From assembly GCA_963754445.1 (NCBI GenBank), contig CAVWFT010000002.1, positions 2,046,001 to 2,110,000 on the forward strand: DNA of 64,000 nt, given 5' to 3'. The notes under the pieces are model-generated. The model was not told the DNA's origin. It did not search any database and saw only the letters and a program-made list of their open reading frames with translations. A program made the translations under genes and the position numbers. Below are positions 26,380 through 36,034 of the stretch, in pieces (within the stretch, counting starts at the first letter, position 1; every line of letters begins with the position of its first letter). The stretch is from Bog-473 sp963754445 (GTDB taxonomy: Bacteria > Actinomycetota > Acidimicrobiia > Acidimicrobiales > RAAP-2).

Positions 26380-26494
26380 CGACCGGGGCCGTCGAGGGCT
26401 GGACCTACGGGGTCCCTGCGTCCTCGAAAACGAGCGAGCGATTCCCAATCCTCCCTTCGTTCGGAGAGCCTCGTACCGGTCTGTCGCTCTGCGG

Positions 26495-28081
26495 TCAGTT
26501 CGACTCTGGATCCGAGGCCGTGCCCGGGCTCCCGCTGGCGCCCGTCGGTCCGTTTTGCGTGTTGCCACCGGCACTCGCCGAGGAACCCGGTGATCCTATG
26601 CAGTCGAGATCGGCGTTCCCGGCTCCAGGCTGACCGAACCCACCCGGGACTCCGCCCGTCGCGCCGTATGCGTCGCCACCGGGCCCGGCAGATCCAGCGA
26701 CCACCTTGTCAACGCCGCCCGAGCCGAACAAGACGGACGATTCCGTGGGTGTCTTCTTCGAGAAGAGGGCGCCCGCCTTGGCGTTCCCGCCGCCGCCTCC
26801 GGTACCCGATGAACCCGACTGACCAGCTGGCGCACCAGCACCCGCGTTCCCACCATTGCCACAGGGGTTACCCCCGGTGCCTCCCGGACCGCCGCTCCCG
26901 CCCGCGGCACCCTGTGACGACCCGCCGCCGTTGCCGTTGCCCGCCACCGCTTCGTTGTTGCTGAAAGTCACACCGACGAGGGTCAGCGGCCCCGTGGCGT
27001 AGATCCCTCCGCCCTCTGCCGCTCCTCCTACACCGCCCGCGCCGCTCTTCCCGCCCTTCCCTCCTTTGCCTGCGGCTCCTCCGGCACCGCCATCGGTGCC
27101 CTTGCTCACGGGATTGCCATCGGGATCGAGCATGGCAGCACCGCCGCCGCCACCCTGGCCTCCCGTGCCCCCGACGCCGGGGAATTCGCCGCGGCCTCCG
27201 GAACCGGCGACACCTCCGAAGGCGACGTCGTTCTCGATCAGGGAATCAGTCACGGTCAATGGGCCGGTGCTGTAGATCCCGCCGCCTTCGGCCAAACCGC
27301 CGACGCCCCCATCGCCACCCGGACCACCCGCGCCTCCCACGCCTCCGTTGCCACCTGCGCCGCCACCGATCGGTGTCCCCGACGAATCGATTTCGCCGCT
27401 TGCTCCGCCGCCGCCTGTTCCGCCGCCGCCGGCGATCCCGCCGTCACCGCCATTGCCGCCGTCACCGCCGTAGGCGTTGTCCCCTTGAACGGTGACGTTG
27501 TCCAGAGAGAGGGTTCCGCCTAGGTTCTGGATGCCCCCTCCGAGGCCGGCTCCTCCGGGTGCTCCCGCAGCGCCGGCACCCCCTGCTCCACCTGTCCCTC
27601 CGGGGCCGCCGCTGTCGCCCGGATTGTGCCCGGTCGAGCCGTTTGTGCCCACGGTTCCGACCTTTCCTCGCTTCCCGAGGGCACCGTTCGCACCGATGGC
27701 ATGGCCGTTGTAGATCGTCAGCCCGGTGAGCGAAACGGTTGCGCCTGAAGCAATGGTCAAGACCGAGGATTCACCGCTGCCATCGAGCGTCACGTTCTGC
27801 CCCGTGGCATCCAGGGAAACCTTCTTCCCGCTCTTCACGGCAAATGGCTCGTAGACGCCGCTCCCCGTCGACGGAACGAACACCACGCCGCTACAGGAGA
27901 ACGACCAGTTGCCCCCCTGATTGAGGGCCTTCTGGACTGCGGTGGTCGTACATGAGGTGATAACCGAAGCTGCACCAGCGGGAGCTGCTTCGACGGTGAC
28001 GCCGTAGCCCACCAGGGTCAGCGCTCCCATTGCGACGGCTATCCGGCGTAGCCAGGGCATTGCAATCTTCGACTCTCTCAT
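26495..28081 (-). CDS. Secreted Gly-rich protein (beta-helix N-terminus, PGRS-like body)
   Basis: A 528-residue exported protein. The signal peptide is MPWLRRIAVAMGALTLVGYG and beyond. A beta-helix-like region follows (GQNVTLDGSGESSVLTIASG, LTIYNGHAIG). The rest is about 45% Gly, in GGxGG runs interrupted by repeated GGIY(S/A)TGPLT and GGGIQNLGGTL strands, as in polymorphic beta-helix and PE_PGRS-like surface proteins. Only one cysteine pair is seen near the C-terminus. ATG 28081 has a GGAAGGG sequence upstream. It is probably cell-surface; ligand or role unknown. Confidence 0.75.
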   Translation of the reverse strand: MRESKIAMPWLRRIAVAMGALTLVGYGVTVEAAPAGAASVITSCTTTAVQKALNQGGNWSFSCSGVVFVPSTGSGVYEPFAVKSGKKVSLDATGQNVTLDGSGESSVLTIASGATVSLTGLTIYNGHAIGANGALGKRGKVGTVGTNGSTGHNPGDSGGPGGTGGAGGAGAAGAPGGAGLGGGIQNLGGTLSLDNVTVQGDNAYGGDGGNGGDGGIAGGGGTGGGGASGEIDSSGTPIGGGAGGNGGVGGAGGPGGDGGVGGLAEGGGIYSTGPLTVTDSLIENDVAFGGVAGSGGRGEFPGVGGTGGQGGGGGAAMLDPDGNPVSKGTDGGAGGAAGKGGKGGKSGAGGVGGAAEGGGIYATGPLTLVGVTFSNNEAVAGNGNGGGSSQGAAGGSGGPGGTGGNPCGNGGNAGAGAPAGQSGSSGTGGGGGNAKAGALFSKKTPTESSVLFGSGGVDKVVAGSAGPGGDAYGATGGVPGGFGQPGAGNADLDCIGSPGSSASAGGNTQNGPTGASGSPGTASDPESN

Positions 28082-28266
28082 GATGATCCCTTCCGCCTTC
28101 TGCATCGTGCAGATCCGCTCTGGTGCACGTGACAGTCGACTTTGATTGTGGCAGTAACTGGATAGATCTCGCAGGGGTGGTTCAGCTTGTTCTCAGCATC
28201 AGTCGGAAAAGGTCCTGGCACTCACGCCCGAACTGGCGTCCTTTTGGGTCGCAGCGTCGGCGATGT

Positions 28267-29460
28267 TCAAGCAAGCTGCACCCAGACACCCTTCGCGTCA
28301 CCCTTCTTCGTCGCCTTGCAGTACCAAAGGCGCCCAGTCGCATCGACCATCAATTCGCCAACGGCGCCAGATGTCGGGTGCGTCGACAACGTCGAGGGGA
28401 TCAGTTGAATCTGTGCGTTCGGTGCCGCGAACATCCCGCCGACTCCGCTACCCACGGTCGACCCCACGAGGGCCGGAGAACCGTTACTGGGATTGGTCAG
28501 TGTTCCCGTGAGGCCGATCCCGGTCCCGGTTCCCTCGTCGGTTCCGAGTACGCCGGGACCGGAATCACTCGTGCCGGTAACGCCGGTACTGCCTTGCACC
28601 CCGACGCCCGAGACGCCGACTCCAGAATTGGACAGCCCGAGGACGCCGGCTCCGGAAACACCCGAGTCTCCGACGACGGTTCCTGCGTAGCCGGTGATGC
28701 CGCTGCCCACATTTGTGCCTCGTACGGCCGGTTGCGTTGCGCCGAGGGTCTTCGCTTCAACGGCAACACCGGTAGAACTCTCGGCGTGCACTGCAGGCCC
28801 GGAGCCGGCGTTAGCAACGACACCGCTTCCCGTGCCGGCCGCTTCGGCGAACACGGCGTTTCCACTTCCATCAGTGAACCCGTAGACCCCCGTACTCCCG
28901 GAACTGGCGCCGAAGACGCCGGCTGTCCCACTCGGCCCCGAGTAGCCGGCAACACCGGCCTCGCCCGAACTCACATTATTGGCGTAGCCCGTGACCGCCC
29001 CAGGGATAAATGATTCGGCGAAATTCGAGAATGCGGTATCCGTCACGACGAAGGCGCCTTTGGAAAATGTGCCGCCCCCGACAATGTAGAGAACGGTCGG
29101 ATCGTCGGACCCGGCGGACGTATTCGTCTGCAGTCCAACCCGCAGGCTGTCACCATCGGCCGCTGTCGCAGATTGGGGGACGATGCCCACGGCGGCTGCC
29201 GACACGACGGCACCCGCTGCGGCTGCACCGCCCCAGCGAGCGAGCGCTCTCCGGGACATGCGCGCGTCGGAGACCTCGGCGAGGGCGTCGCTCCGGCGAG
29301 CCGGGTCTCGAGCCGTCGAGTTGGCGTCACCTTGTTCGAAAGACGATCCGCCGGCGCGATGGTCGGTCGCCTGGCGGCGCAGTGCCGCAATCTCGTCAGC
29401 CTGGGCCGTCACCATGGCCCGCAACGCCGCCAACTCCTGTCGCAGTTCGTCGCTAGTCAT
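28267..29460 (-). CDS. Tat-exported repetitive surface protein
   Basis: A 397-residue protein. An N-terminal coiled-coil stretch (LRQELAALRAMVTAQADEIA) is followed by a twin-arginine signal (MSRRALARWGGAAAAGAVVS). The body consists of short Gly/Val/Ser/Thr repeats (GVGVSGVGVQGSTGVTGTSD-type), which resemble beta-helical tail-fibre stalks. It ends with a compact LWYCKATKKGDAKGVW segment. AGGAAG lies about 5 nt before the ATG at 29460. It diverges from the TetR gene across 78 bp, so the regulator may control it (inference). Confidence 0.75.
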   Translation of the reverse strand: MTSDELRQELAALRAMVTAQADEIAALRRQATDHRAGGSSFEQGDANSTARDPARRSDALAEVSDARMSRRALARWGGAAAAGAVVSAAAVGIVPQSATAADGDSLRVGLQTNTSAGSDDPTVLYIVGGGTFSKGAFVVTDTAFSNFAESFIPGAVTGYANNVSSGEAGVAGYSGPSGTAGVFGASSGSTGVYGFTDGSGNAVFAEAAGTGSGVVANAGSGPAVHAESSTGVAVEAKTLGATQPAVRGTNVGSGITGYAGTVVGDSGVSGAGVLGLSNSGVGVSGVGVQGSTGVTGTSDSGPGVLGTDEGTGTGIGLTGTLTNPSNGSPALVGSTVGSGVGGMFAAPNAQIQLIPSTLSTHPTSGAVGELMVDATGRLWYCKATKKGDAKGVWVQLA

Positions 29461-29538
29461 CGTTCTTCCTTTCATCCCTGGCGCCACGTCCCGCCGGCCT
29501 CAGGCCCCGCTTCCAGACGAAGCACTACTGTCACAAGT

Positions 29539-30216
29539 ATGAGCAAAAGCTCGCATTCGAGGCCACTCGCATCTCGTGGGGTCAGCGCCGGGAAGGGGCC
29601 GAGCGCAATGGTTCCTCGTCGAAGCCCAAAACAACGTCGGTCGCAGGAGATGTGCGAGCGCATCGTCGAGGCGGCAGCTCGTGTTTTCTCCGAGGTGGGA
29701 TACACGCGGGGGACGACGAACCGGATTGCTCTAGAGGCGGGGATCTCCGTCGGCTCGCTATACCAGTACTACCCGAACAAGGACGTCATCCTCTCGGAGC
29801 TCGTTCGCCGCCACATTCGTCGCGGGGCCGACGAAATAGGCCACCGCCTTGCGTCGGTCGACATCAACGCACAGGGGCTCGCCGAGCGTACGAGAATGTT
29901 CGTGGAAGCGACCGTCGCGATCCATCGCGACGAACCAGCACTTCATCGGGTGTTGTTCGAAGAGTCGCCCCGGCCGACCGATGTCGTCGAAGAGCTCCGA
30001 CTGTTCGAAGAGCTCACCGTCGCAGCCGTAGAACAACTCATCGCCGAGGATCCCGAGGTTCGAGTACCCAATCAGCGGATGGCCGCCTACATCACGGTGT
30101 CGACGATTGAATCAGTGACGCATCATTACGTGTCCGCTCATCCTCACGATCCGGATTGGGAAGCCTTCACGGACGAACTCACTCGTCTCGTGGTGGGTTA
30201 TTTGAGGTCTGGCTAG
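29539..30216 (+). CDS. TetR/AcrR family transcriptional regulator
   Basis: A 225-residue repressor-type protein. The helix-turn-helix lies near residues 35-80 (IVEAAARVFSEVGYTRGTTN, then IALEAGISVGSLYQYYPNKD), followed by an all-helical ligand-binding domain. The N-terminus is long; an ATG at 29608 (MVPRRSPKQRRS) is a plausible shorter start. It is divergent from the Tat-exported repeat protein and upstream of the alcohol dehydrogenase/VOC pair, either of which may be its target. Confidence 0.88.
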   Translation: MSKSSHSRPLASRGVSAGKGPSAMVPRRSPKQRRSQEMCERIVEAAARVFSEVGYTRGTTNRIALEAGISVGSLYQYYPNKDVILSELVRRHIRRGADEIGHRLASVDINAQGLAERTRMFVEATVAIHRDEPALHRVLFEESPRPTDVVEELRLFEELTVAAVEQLIAEDPEVRVPNQRMAAYITVSTIESVTHHYVSAHPHDPDWEAFTDELTRLVVGYLRSG

Positions 30217-30277
30217 AGGTCGGTTGTTCCCATGAGAACCTGAGCGTGACCGCCGAAAGTCCCTTAGCATCTCGATC

Positions 30278-31312
30278 GTGGTTCCAGAACTGATGCCAGC
30301 AGCCGTCTATGTGGGCGACGGCAGGATCGCTGTCGAGGAAGTGCCTATTCCGCAGCCGGGTCCAGGAGAGGTACTCATCGAGATCGCCCAGTGCGGAATC
30401 TGCGGATCCGATCTCCACATGGTCCTCGAGCGATACGCCCGATCAGGCGCCATTCTGGGCCACGAGTGGTCAGGCATCGTGGCCGCGGCGCCGAGCGGCT
30501 CGCGATGGTCGCCCGGTGACCGGGTTGTGGACAGTCCAAAGCCGGGTTGTGGTGTGTGCCGACCATGCCGACGAGGCCGTCCCTCGGTATGTCTCAACCG
30601 TCCAGCCGCGAACTTCTCCGGATATCACGGCGCGTTCTGCCGCTTCAAAACTGCATCGGCAGACGACTTGATCCAGATTCCCGACACCCTGTCCACGAGG
30701 GCGGCCGCCCTCACGGAGCCGACCGCGATCACGCTTCACGCCTTGCAGTTGGCTGACGTCGGGCATGCGGATCGCGTCCTCGTGACCGGGGCCGGCCCTG
30801 TCGGCCTCCTGCTCACCGCCGCACTGCACGCTCGGGGAATCTCCGACATCACCGTCAGTGAACCTTCGTCGATCAGGCGTCAGCGGGCGCTCGAAGTGGG
30901 GGCGTCCGCCGTGCTCACACCAGACGCCCTGGTTGAGCCGGCGATGACGTCGACGGTTGCGGAGCCCTTCGACGTGGTTTTCGAGTGTTCCGGTCATGCC
31001 GCCGCCATCGAGTCGGCCTTGGGGCAGCTCGGCCATGCCGGCACTCTTGTGATCGTCGGAACGGGTTTCCAGCCCCCGAAGATCAATCAGAACCGGATGA
31101 TCATCTTCGAGCTCGAGATCATCGGCGCCTACAACTACAACGACGATGGCTTTCAACCGGCGGTGGACCTCTTGGCCAGCGGGACACTTCCGATCGATTC
31201 GCTGATCGAAAAGAACGACGTCGGGCTCGGTGAGGTCATGACCTCGATGGAACGTCTCGCCCGAGGCGAGATTTCCGCCAAGGTAATGGTGCAGCCGGGA
31301 CTTACAACGTGA
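30278..31312 (+). CDS. Zinc-dependent alcohol/polyol dehydrogenase (MDR)
   Basis: A 344-residue medium-chain dehydrogenase. Catalytic zinc residues lie in QCGICGSDLHMVLERYA and GHEWSGIV. Structural zinc cysteines lie in GCGVCRPCRRGRPSVC. The NAD(P) segment is RVLVTGAGPVGLLLTAAL. The GTG at 30278 or the ATG at 30293 could be the start. It shares a GTGA overlap with the following VOC gene. The sequence resembles threonine or butanediol dehydrogenase-type enzymes, but the substrate is not assignable. Confidence 0.85.
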   Translation: MVPELMPAAVYVGDGRIAVEEVPIPQPGPGEVLIEIAQCGICGSDLHMVLERYARSGAILGHEWSGIVAAAPSGSRWSPGDRVVDSPKPGCGVCRPCRRGRPSVCLNRPAANFSGYHGAFCRFKTASADDLIQIPDTLSTRAAALTEPTAITLHALQLADVGHADRVLVTGAGPVGLLLTAALHARGISDITVSEPSSIRRQRALEVGASAVLTPDALVEPAMTSTVAEPFDVVFECSGHAAAIESALGQLGHAGTLVIVGTGFQPPKINQNRMIIFELEIIGAYNYNDDGFQPAVDLLASGTLPIDSLIEKNDVGLGEVMTSMERLARGEISAKVMVQPGLTT

Positions 31313-31767
31313 GTCGACCCACCTTCGCTCCGCGGCTCAATCATGTGGCCATCAGCGTCGATGCCGAGGTTCTGAATGACGAGGGTCGGGCCGCGTTGCT
31401 CGACTTCTACTCTGAGATCTTCGGTTGGACGGAAGGCGACAACAGCACGGAGAAGGGAAATCCCCTCATCCTCTACACGGGAGAGCTCGGACAGTTCCTC
31501 TATTTGTTGCCGGCGGCGGACGAGTTCATGGTCACCCCTAACATGGACCACTTCGGCTTGGAGGTGTCGTCCAAAGAGGAGATGCTGGAGATCCTCGAGC
31601 GGGTGAGGACCTACCAAGGCAAGGACGATCGCGTTCGCATGACGGATGTCGGTGCCATGGTGACCCGCTACGGCGACAGGGAGTACACGCTCTCGAACGC
31701 ATATATCTGGTTCCTAATCCCACTGTGGATCGAACTCCAGCACATCGAGCGACAAGGCGAGGGCTAG
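31309..31767 (+). CDS. VOC family protein coupled to the dehydrogenase
   Basis: A 152-residue single VOC domain pair. It begins PRLNHVAISVDAEVLNDEGR with RAALLDFYSEIFGWTEGD; the second half has NMDHFGLEVSSKEEMLEILE and ends IWFLIPLWIELQHIE. His ligands are visible at the start of both modules. The GTG overlaps the dehydrogenase stop (GTGA), so the two are probably translated together. Confidence 0.8.
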   Translation: MSRPTFAPRLNHVAISVDAEVLNDEGRAALLDFYSEIFGWTEGDNSTEKGNPLILYTGELGQFLYLLPAADEFMVTPNMDHFGLEVSSKEEMLEILERVRTYQGKDDRVRMTDVGAMVTRYGDREYTLSNAYIWFLIPLWIELQHIERQGEG

Positions 31768-31990
31768 CAGGCGATCGCCGACGGCAGTCCTCTACGGGCC
31801 AGGACATTGGGTGATCCGTCGTCCGCACTGAGCCCGCCTTCCGTGCCCGCACGCGTGGAGTCTGGTCGGTTGCCGTTGGTCTCCGACCTCTCTCACAGAG
31901 ACGCTATCGGGCTCGAGCGGTCACCGAAGGCCAGATACCGGCGCATCCTCGTTGTCTCGGACACGATGATGCGTGTGCTGAGATGCTGGG

Positions 31991-32623
31991 ATGAGGACCG
32001 AACGGCATGACGACGTCGCGGCGCGGCGGGCGGCTCCTGAGGACTTGGAGCTCATCACGTCGATCGTGACTCGGGCATTCGAACACGACCCGCTGTGGAG
32101 TCAAGCGATGAGGGGACCCGGCGAGGAGACGGAGTACCGCTCCCAACTCTGGCGCATCTTCGTGGAAGCCGCTCTCCGGCATCGCTGGACCTGGATCACG
32201 GCCGGGGCGGAAGCCGTCGCCGTATGGGTTCCACCCGACTGCACGGAGATGACAGAAGAACAAGAAGCGCGACTGGACCGACTGGCTCATCGCCACCTGG
32301 GCGCTGGCGCGGCCGACTTCGCCGACCTCCTGCAAAGATTGGAGACGGCACATCCGCATGACCAGCCGCACTACTACCTGTCGCTTCTCGCGACGCATCC
32401 CGCCCACCGGGGCCAGGGTCTCGGAATGGGACTGCTCGCACACAACCTTGCACTCATCGATGCCGAAGGCCTTCCCGCCTACCTGGAATCCTCGAACCCG
32501 GCCAATGACACTCGCTACGCCCGACTGGGCTTCCAGCCGGTCGGTGCAGTTTCGTTTCCGGGTGGTGGACCGATCGCAACAACCATGTGGCGGTCGGGCC
32601 ACTCAGGCAAGGCTGATCGTTAA
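31991..32623 (+). CDS. GNAT family N-acetyltransferase
   Basis: A 210-residue acyltransferase. It has an N-terminal RRAAPEDLELITSIVTRAFE, the acetyl-CoA-binding loop HYYLSLLATHPAHRGQGLGM with GLLAHNLALIDAEGL after it, and the C-terminal YARLGFQPVGAV strand typical of the fold. The acceptor is unknown. About 220 bp without recognisable features precede it, and a strong hairpin follows at 32824. Confidence 0.87.
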   Translation: MRTERHDDVAARRAAPEDLELITSIVTRAFEHDPLWSQAMRGPGEETEYRSQLWRIFVEAALRHRWTWITAGAEAVAVWVPPDCTEMTEEQEARLDRLAHRHLGAGAADFADLLQRLETAHPHDQPHYYLSLLATHPAHRGQGLGMGLLAHNLALIDAEGLPAYLESSNPANDTRYARLGFQPVGAVSFPGGGPIATTMWRSGHSGKADR

Positions 32624-32823
32624 AGGAAATTGACTTCACTGCGGTGCCGCATTTGGAAGTCCGCATGGCGAGGCGCCTTAACCCGATCTATCGAAAGACT
32701 GCATAAAAGGCCTGGGTGGAGGTACGCAGCCCGAACAAAAGCCGTCGCCGTGTGACCACTATCGCCTTCGACGCAACTCTGCTCCGCCTTCCGTGCGCCA
32801 CCCGCCCTGTCCCACTCGAAATT

Positions 32824-32857
32824 GAAGAGGGACGGGGCCGAAGCCCCGTCCCTCTTC
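32824..32857. terminator. 15-bp perfect hairpin, likely bidirectional terminator
   Basis: The arms gaagagggacggggc (32824-32838) and gccccgtccctcttc (32843-32857) pair perfectly around a cgaa tetraloop. It lies between the convergent GNAT gene (ends 32623) and the secreted-protein gene (ends 32898). There is no clear U tract, so termination efficiency is uncertain. Confidence 0.75.
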
Positions 32858-32897
32858 CGCTCGATCGCTCAAGCTTGTAACCGATGATGCTCAGCCC

Positions 32898-33614
32898 TTA
32901 GGCAAACTGGATTGAGCTTGCAGCCGGGTCGAAGCCGGACTTGGTGATGACCATCGTCGCGTTGCCACCAATCTCAGCCAGCAGGTCTGTCCTGAAGTTG
33001 CCGGACGTGCCTGTTCCAGCGTCAGTCTTGAGGCAAGCCGTGACCGTGCTCGCTTGGCCAGACTGGGAGGCTGGTGCGGTCAGGTGACCGGTGAGCACGA
33101 AACCGATTTCGGTGCTCGGGCAGTTCCCCACTCCAGTGCCGCTTCCGGCGACGGCAGACGCCGTGTTCGAAATCACGTAGCTGGTGCTACCGATCGTGAA
33201 CGAGGTTGTCGGGACCTCCTGGTAGAGGGTGCTCGCTCCGCTAGCAAGCTGGCCGGCGGAGTCATAGACGAAGTCACCCGAGGGGCATGGCGATGGCGGA
33301 CTCGTGTCGCTTGCACATGTCGTGGTGCTCGTCGACGTGATCGTGTCCTTGGCGAGCGTGCCGCTGCCCTTCTTTGCTCCGGTGCACGAGATCGGTGCCG
33401 CAGACGTCTTGGCCTTCGAGGTGGCACTGGCCTGAGCCGTGCCCTTTTCCGAGAGGCCCGGCTTGGCGAACTTCACCGTCGATCCGACACCGGTGCAGGT
33501 GGTCGGCCCACTCTTTGCTGCGAAAGCGTTCCCGCTCGTTGCCACCTGCGCGGCACCGAAGGAAATCACTGGAATCGAAGCCATTACAGCTACAGACAGA
33601 ATCTTGCGTAACAA
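32898..33614 (-). CDS. Secreted Ser/Thr-rich protein of unknown function
   Basis: A 238-residue exported protein. The signal peptide begins LRKILSVAVMASIPVISFGA and probably ends after AFA. Mature features are several cysteines (TTCTGVGSTV, PISCTGAKKG, TTTCASDTSPPSPCPSGDF, GNCPSTEIG) and beta-strand-rich Ser/Thr sequence ending FDPAASSIQFA. The TTG start at 33614 is supported by a strong GGGGAGGG 6 nt upstream; no in-frame ATG gives the signal peptide. No family was recognised. Confidence 0.72.
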   Translation of the reverse strand: MLRKILSVAVMASIPVISFGAAQVATSGNAFAAKSGPTTCTGVGSTVKFAKPGLSEKGTAQASATSKAKTSAAPISCTGAKKGSGTLAKDTITSTSTTTCASDTSPPSPCPSGDFVYDSAGQLASGASTLYQEVPTTSFTIGSTSYVISNTASAVAGSGTGVGNCPSTEIGFVLTGHLTAPASQSGQASTVTACLKTDAGTGTSGNFRTDLLAEIGGNATMVITKSGFDPAASSIQFA

Positions 33615-34456
33615 GGGTCCCTCCCCAATTGTGGTTTGACGCTGGCGGGCGGTCTGACTCTCTTCCCAATGGATCGAAGACTTCTCACCCGGTCAGCACT
33701 TACTGGTGGGTCAGTTTCGCACAACGCTCCGACAAATGCACCGAGCCGGATGGCCGTGAAGTTGCACTGAAGCAGCAACTTGCTCGTCTCCCGAGGGCAG
33801 CCAGATCGTCCTCATGGGAATACCAGCAACCCGACACAGAACTGGGTGGTGCGAGATTCCCGCAGGTAGGCGATGAGATGACTTGGGTACAATCCGAGGT
33901 GATTGAACTGAGCCCCGGTCCGATCGCTGATCGAGAGCCTGTCGCGGCAACGGGGATTGAACGTACGGAAACGGGGGCCGGAATAAATGGGTGGAATGGG
34001 AGGCGGTTCGACGATTGCTCACCGTCTCTTAAGAAAACGGTCACAGATGTCCGAAAAAGTCACAAGTGTCGGTGAGTTCGTCGGCGCACATTCGCTGGAT
34101 CAAAGGATGTCGGCGGTCGGCCTGTGCAGACGACGCTGCACCGACGGGCTGCCCATCCCTGGGCCAAGGGCAATGGACCTGTGGGACTGGTGGAGTGGCG
34201 GAGTGACGTTTCATCCTGTCGTGCGAAGGTGAGATCGGGTCTGGGGTTGGTTGCCGTGGACCCGTTCACGCTTGGTGGCCAGACCTCTCCAGTGACCTCG
34301 TAACGCCAGAACCGTCAACGGTGGAATGGCGCCCTTTGGGGAACGACGGAACATCGGGCTCTGCTAACTGGTACCTGTCAACGTGCTCTGCCAACTGTGC
34401 CGCGTCGATGCACCCATAAGACATCAGGCGGTCAGGATCGGGCGTAGTTTCGCGTC
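33615..34456. other. 842-bp stretch without a convincing gene
   Basis: All reading frames here give Ser/Arg/Pro-rich translations without recognisable motifs or good start signals. The 5' part carries the ribosome binding site and presumably the promoter of the leftward secreted-protein gene. The 3' end carries the upstream region of the VOC gene at 34457. No RNA fold or repeat was noticed. Confidence 0.5.
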
Positions 34457-34801
34457 ATGACGGCGTTCATCAAATACGTGACGTTCGACTGTGCCGATCC
34501 ACGGGAGCTCTCGGGGTTCTGGTCGGAGGTCACCGGCTACCGATCCATTGTGCAGGAGGACGACTTTGCTGCTCTGGCTGCACCCGACCATCGAGGCGTG
34601 CGGGGGATGTTGTTCTGGCGAGTTCCCGAACCAAAGGCAGCGAAGAGCCGGATGCACATCGACCTGGCGACCAAGGACCCGGTGGAGGAGATCGAGCGTC
34701 TGGTCGCTCTGGGCGCAACGAAGGTCGAGTATCGAGAGGGCAACGGAAGCAGCTGGACCGTCATGCTCGACCCGGAGGGCAACGAGTTCTGCATTGGGTG
34801 A
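34457..34801 (+). CDS. Small VOC family protein
   Basis: A 114-residue glyoxalase-fold protein. IKYVTFDCADPRELSGFWSE opens the first module and SRMHIDLATKDPVEEIERLV the second. The end VMLDPEGNEFCIG is the classic final strand, with the Glu ligand. The opening strand lacks the usual His (VTFD instead of VxxH), so metal binding may be incomplete. It is probably a monocistronic gene. Confidence 0.85.
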   Translation: MTAFIKYVTFDCADPRELSGFWSEVTGYRSIVQEDDFAALAAPDHRGVRGMLFWRVPEPKAAKSRMHIDLATKDPVEEIERLVALGATKVEYREGNGSSWTVMLDPEGNEFCIG

Positions 34802-34817
34802 GCCGTCACACCGTCAC

Positions 34818-34864
34818 GTCGCCGTCGCCGTCGCCGTCGCCGTCGATCGGCGATCGGCGATCGG
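34818..34864. repeat. GTCGCC x4 followed by GATCGGC x3 short tandem repeats
   Basis: Four copies of gtcgcc (34818-34841) run into nearly three copies of gatcggc (34845-34864), directly after the VOC stop. The rest of the 424-bp gap 34802-35225 shows no gene; its last 50 bp hold the AT-richer leader and strong ribosome binding site of the following secreted protein. Confidence 0.8.
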
Positions 34865-35225
34865 AGTTCGAGCGCAATCCTGAGTCAGTGAAGATCGAGA
34901 CAACCCATCGAGGTTCAGAGCGGCGCCACTCATGAAGCGGCGGGGGGAACGCTGGGAGGACTCAGGAGGTCGAAGGGAGACCCTGAGAGAAGGCCCATCG
35001 ACCTGGGAATAGTGAAGGCGATGGTCTGAGGTTCCACGGATTGTGGGACCCCAGATGTCAGTAAGGGACAACCCGTACTGAGGCGGTCCCGTGCATTTGG
35101 CAAAATGCTGCGTCGAAGCGGTGTTTGTCGAGGGCCGTTCGGTGCGGGCCGTGGCGGCGCCCACGGAGCGAGTGACGCTCCCGAGGTCTAGCTTTTGCAC
35201 TAGAGAAATTGAGGGAGGAGGCGAC

Positions 35226-35627
35226 ATGAAGGCTCCAGCGACAAAGGCGCGTCGTGCGGGAATGGTCGCAACTGGCTTAACACTCGCCGCGTTTTTGAGC
35301 CTGGCGCCCGCCGTCGCGAGCTCAGCGGCCAGCCCTGGCTTTCACGTCAAGGACGGCTCGCAGTGGACCGTCGTCGTACAAAGCGCCACCTGTGAAGTGG
35401 TGACATTCCAATCAAACGGAACGTTCACGGCCGATCGCTACGGTGACAGCGGCACGTGGAAAGGCGGGGGAGCGACCCTGACGATGAAGTGGAAAGCCGG
35501 CGCTCTCGACCGGGTGAGGTTCAGCGGAACCGCACTCGACTCTGGCAAGGTGTACGAAGGATCTTTCTCCTGGAGTGGGAACGTTGACCCTGGACAGGTT
35601 GGCAAAGGCGGCGCCACGGGTTGCTGA
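35226..35627 (+). CDS. Small secreted protein, family member A
   Basis: A 133-residue exported protein. The signal peptide runs to about residue 35 (GMVATGLTLAAFLSLAPAVA). The mature part contains FHVKDGSQWTV, CEVVTFQSNGTFT, GTWKGGGATLTMKWKAG and a terminal Gly-rich segment ending in Cys. It aligns along its whole mature length with the protein at 48538 and with the fragment at 48304. The two conserved cysteines may form a disulfide. A strong GAGGGAGGAGG precedes the ATG. Function unknown; the compact beta pattern suggests a small extracellular beta-barrel or sandwich. Confidence 0.75.
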   Translation: MKAPATKARRAGMVATGLTLAAFLSLAPAVASSAASPGFHVKDGSQWTVVVQSATCEVVTFQSNGTFTADRYGDSGTWKGGGATLTMKWKAGALDRVRFSGTALDSGKVYEGSFSWSGNVDPGQVGKGGATGC

Positions 35628-36034
35628 GGGGAATCGGGAGTGCACGCAAAGTGGTGAACCGGCCCGGGATTGGTGACCGCTCCGCCCCTTAGAAACGGAG
35701 TAGCGCTCGAGGCCATCGACGCCCGTCAGAATCACCCCGCCTGAGTCTTGAAAGCGGTTGCCAGAAGTGTCAGAGGTTTTGAGAGCTACAAGGCTGGAGT
35801 CGAAGGAATCCGCCGTCCCTCGTGCCGCGGTTCCGGCGACCACCACACCCTGGCTGATGGATATCTGCCCTCGCCGGTGATCCGGGCGAAAGGCGACGGC
35901 AACCCGTACTGACACTTTGCCGATGCTCCGGCTCTCGGCAAAGCTCGCCATCTCGAGTACTGCTGAATAAAGCTCGAACGGCGCAGCACCAATGCGGGAG
36001 CACACTTGTCGAAGGGCCATAGCTTTGGGTTGTT
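35628..36034. other. 407-bp stretch without a convincing gene
   Basis: A leftward open frame crosses this region but runs antisense through the secreted-protein gene at 35226-35627 and lacks a ribosome binding site. Its translation has no recognisable motif. No hairpin terminator or repeat was noticed. Confidence 0.45.

Noticed and set aside
33700..34269. Several 60-230 codon frames in the 33.6-34.4 kb gap
   Set aside because: Translations are Ser/Arg/Pro-rich, contradict each other across strands and lack start signals or family motifs.
35412..36020. Leftward 200-codon frame antisense to the secreted protein at 35226
   Set aside because: It overlaps a well-supported gene on the other strand for 200 bp, has no ribosome binding site and no recognisable motif.
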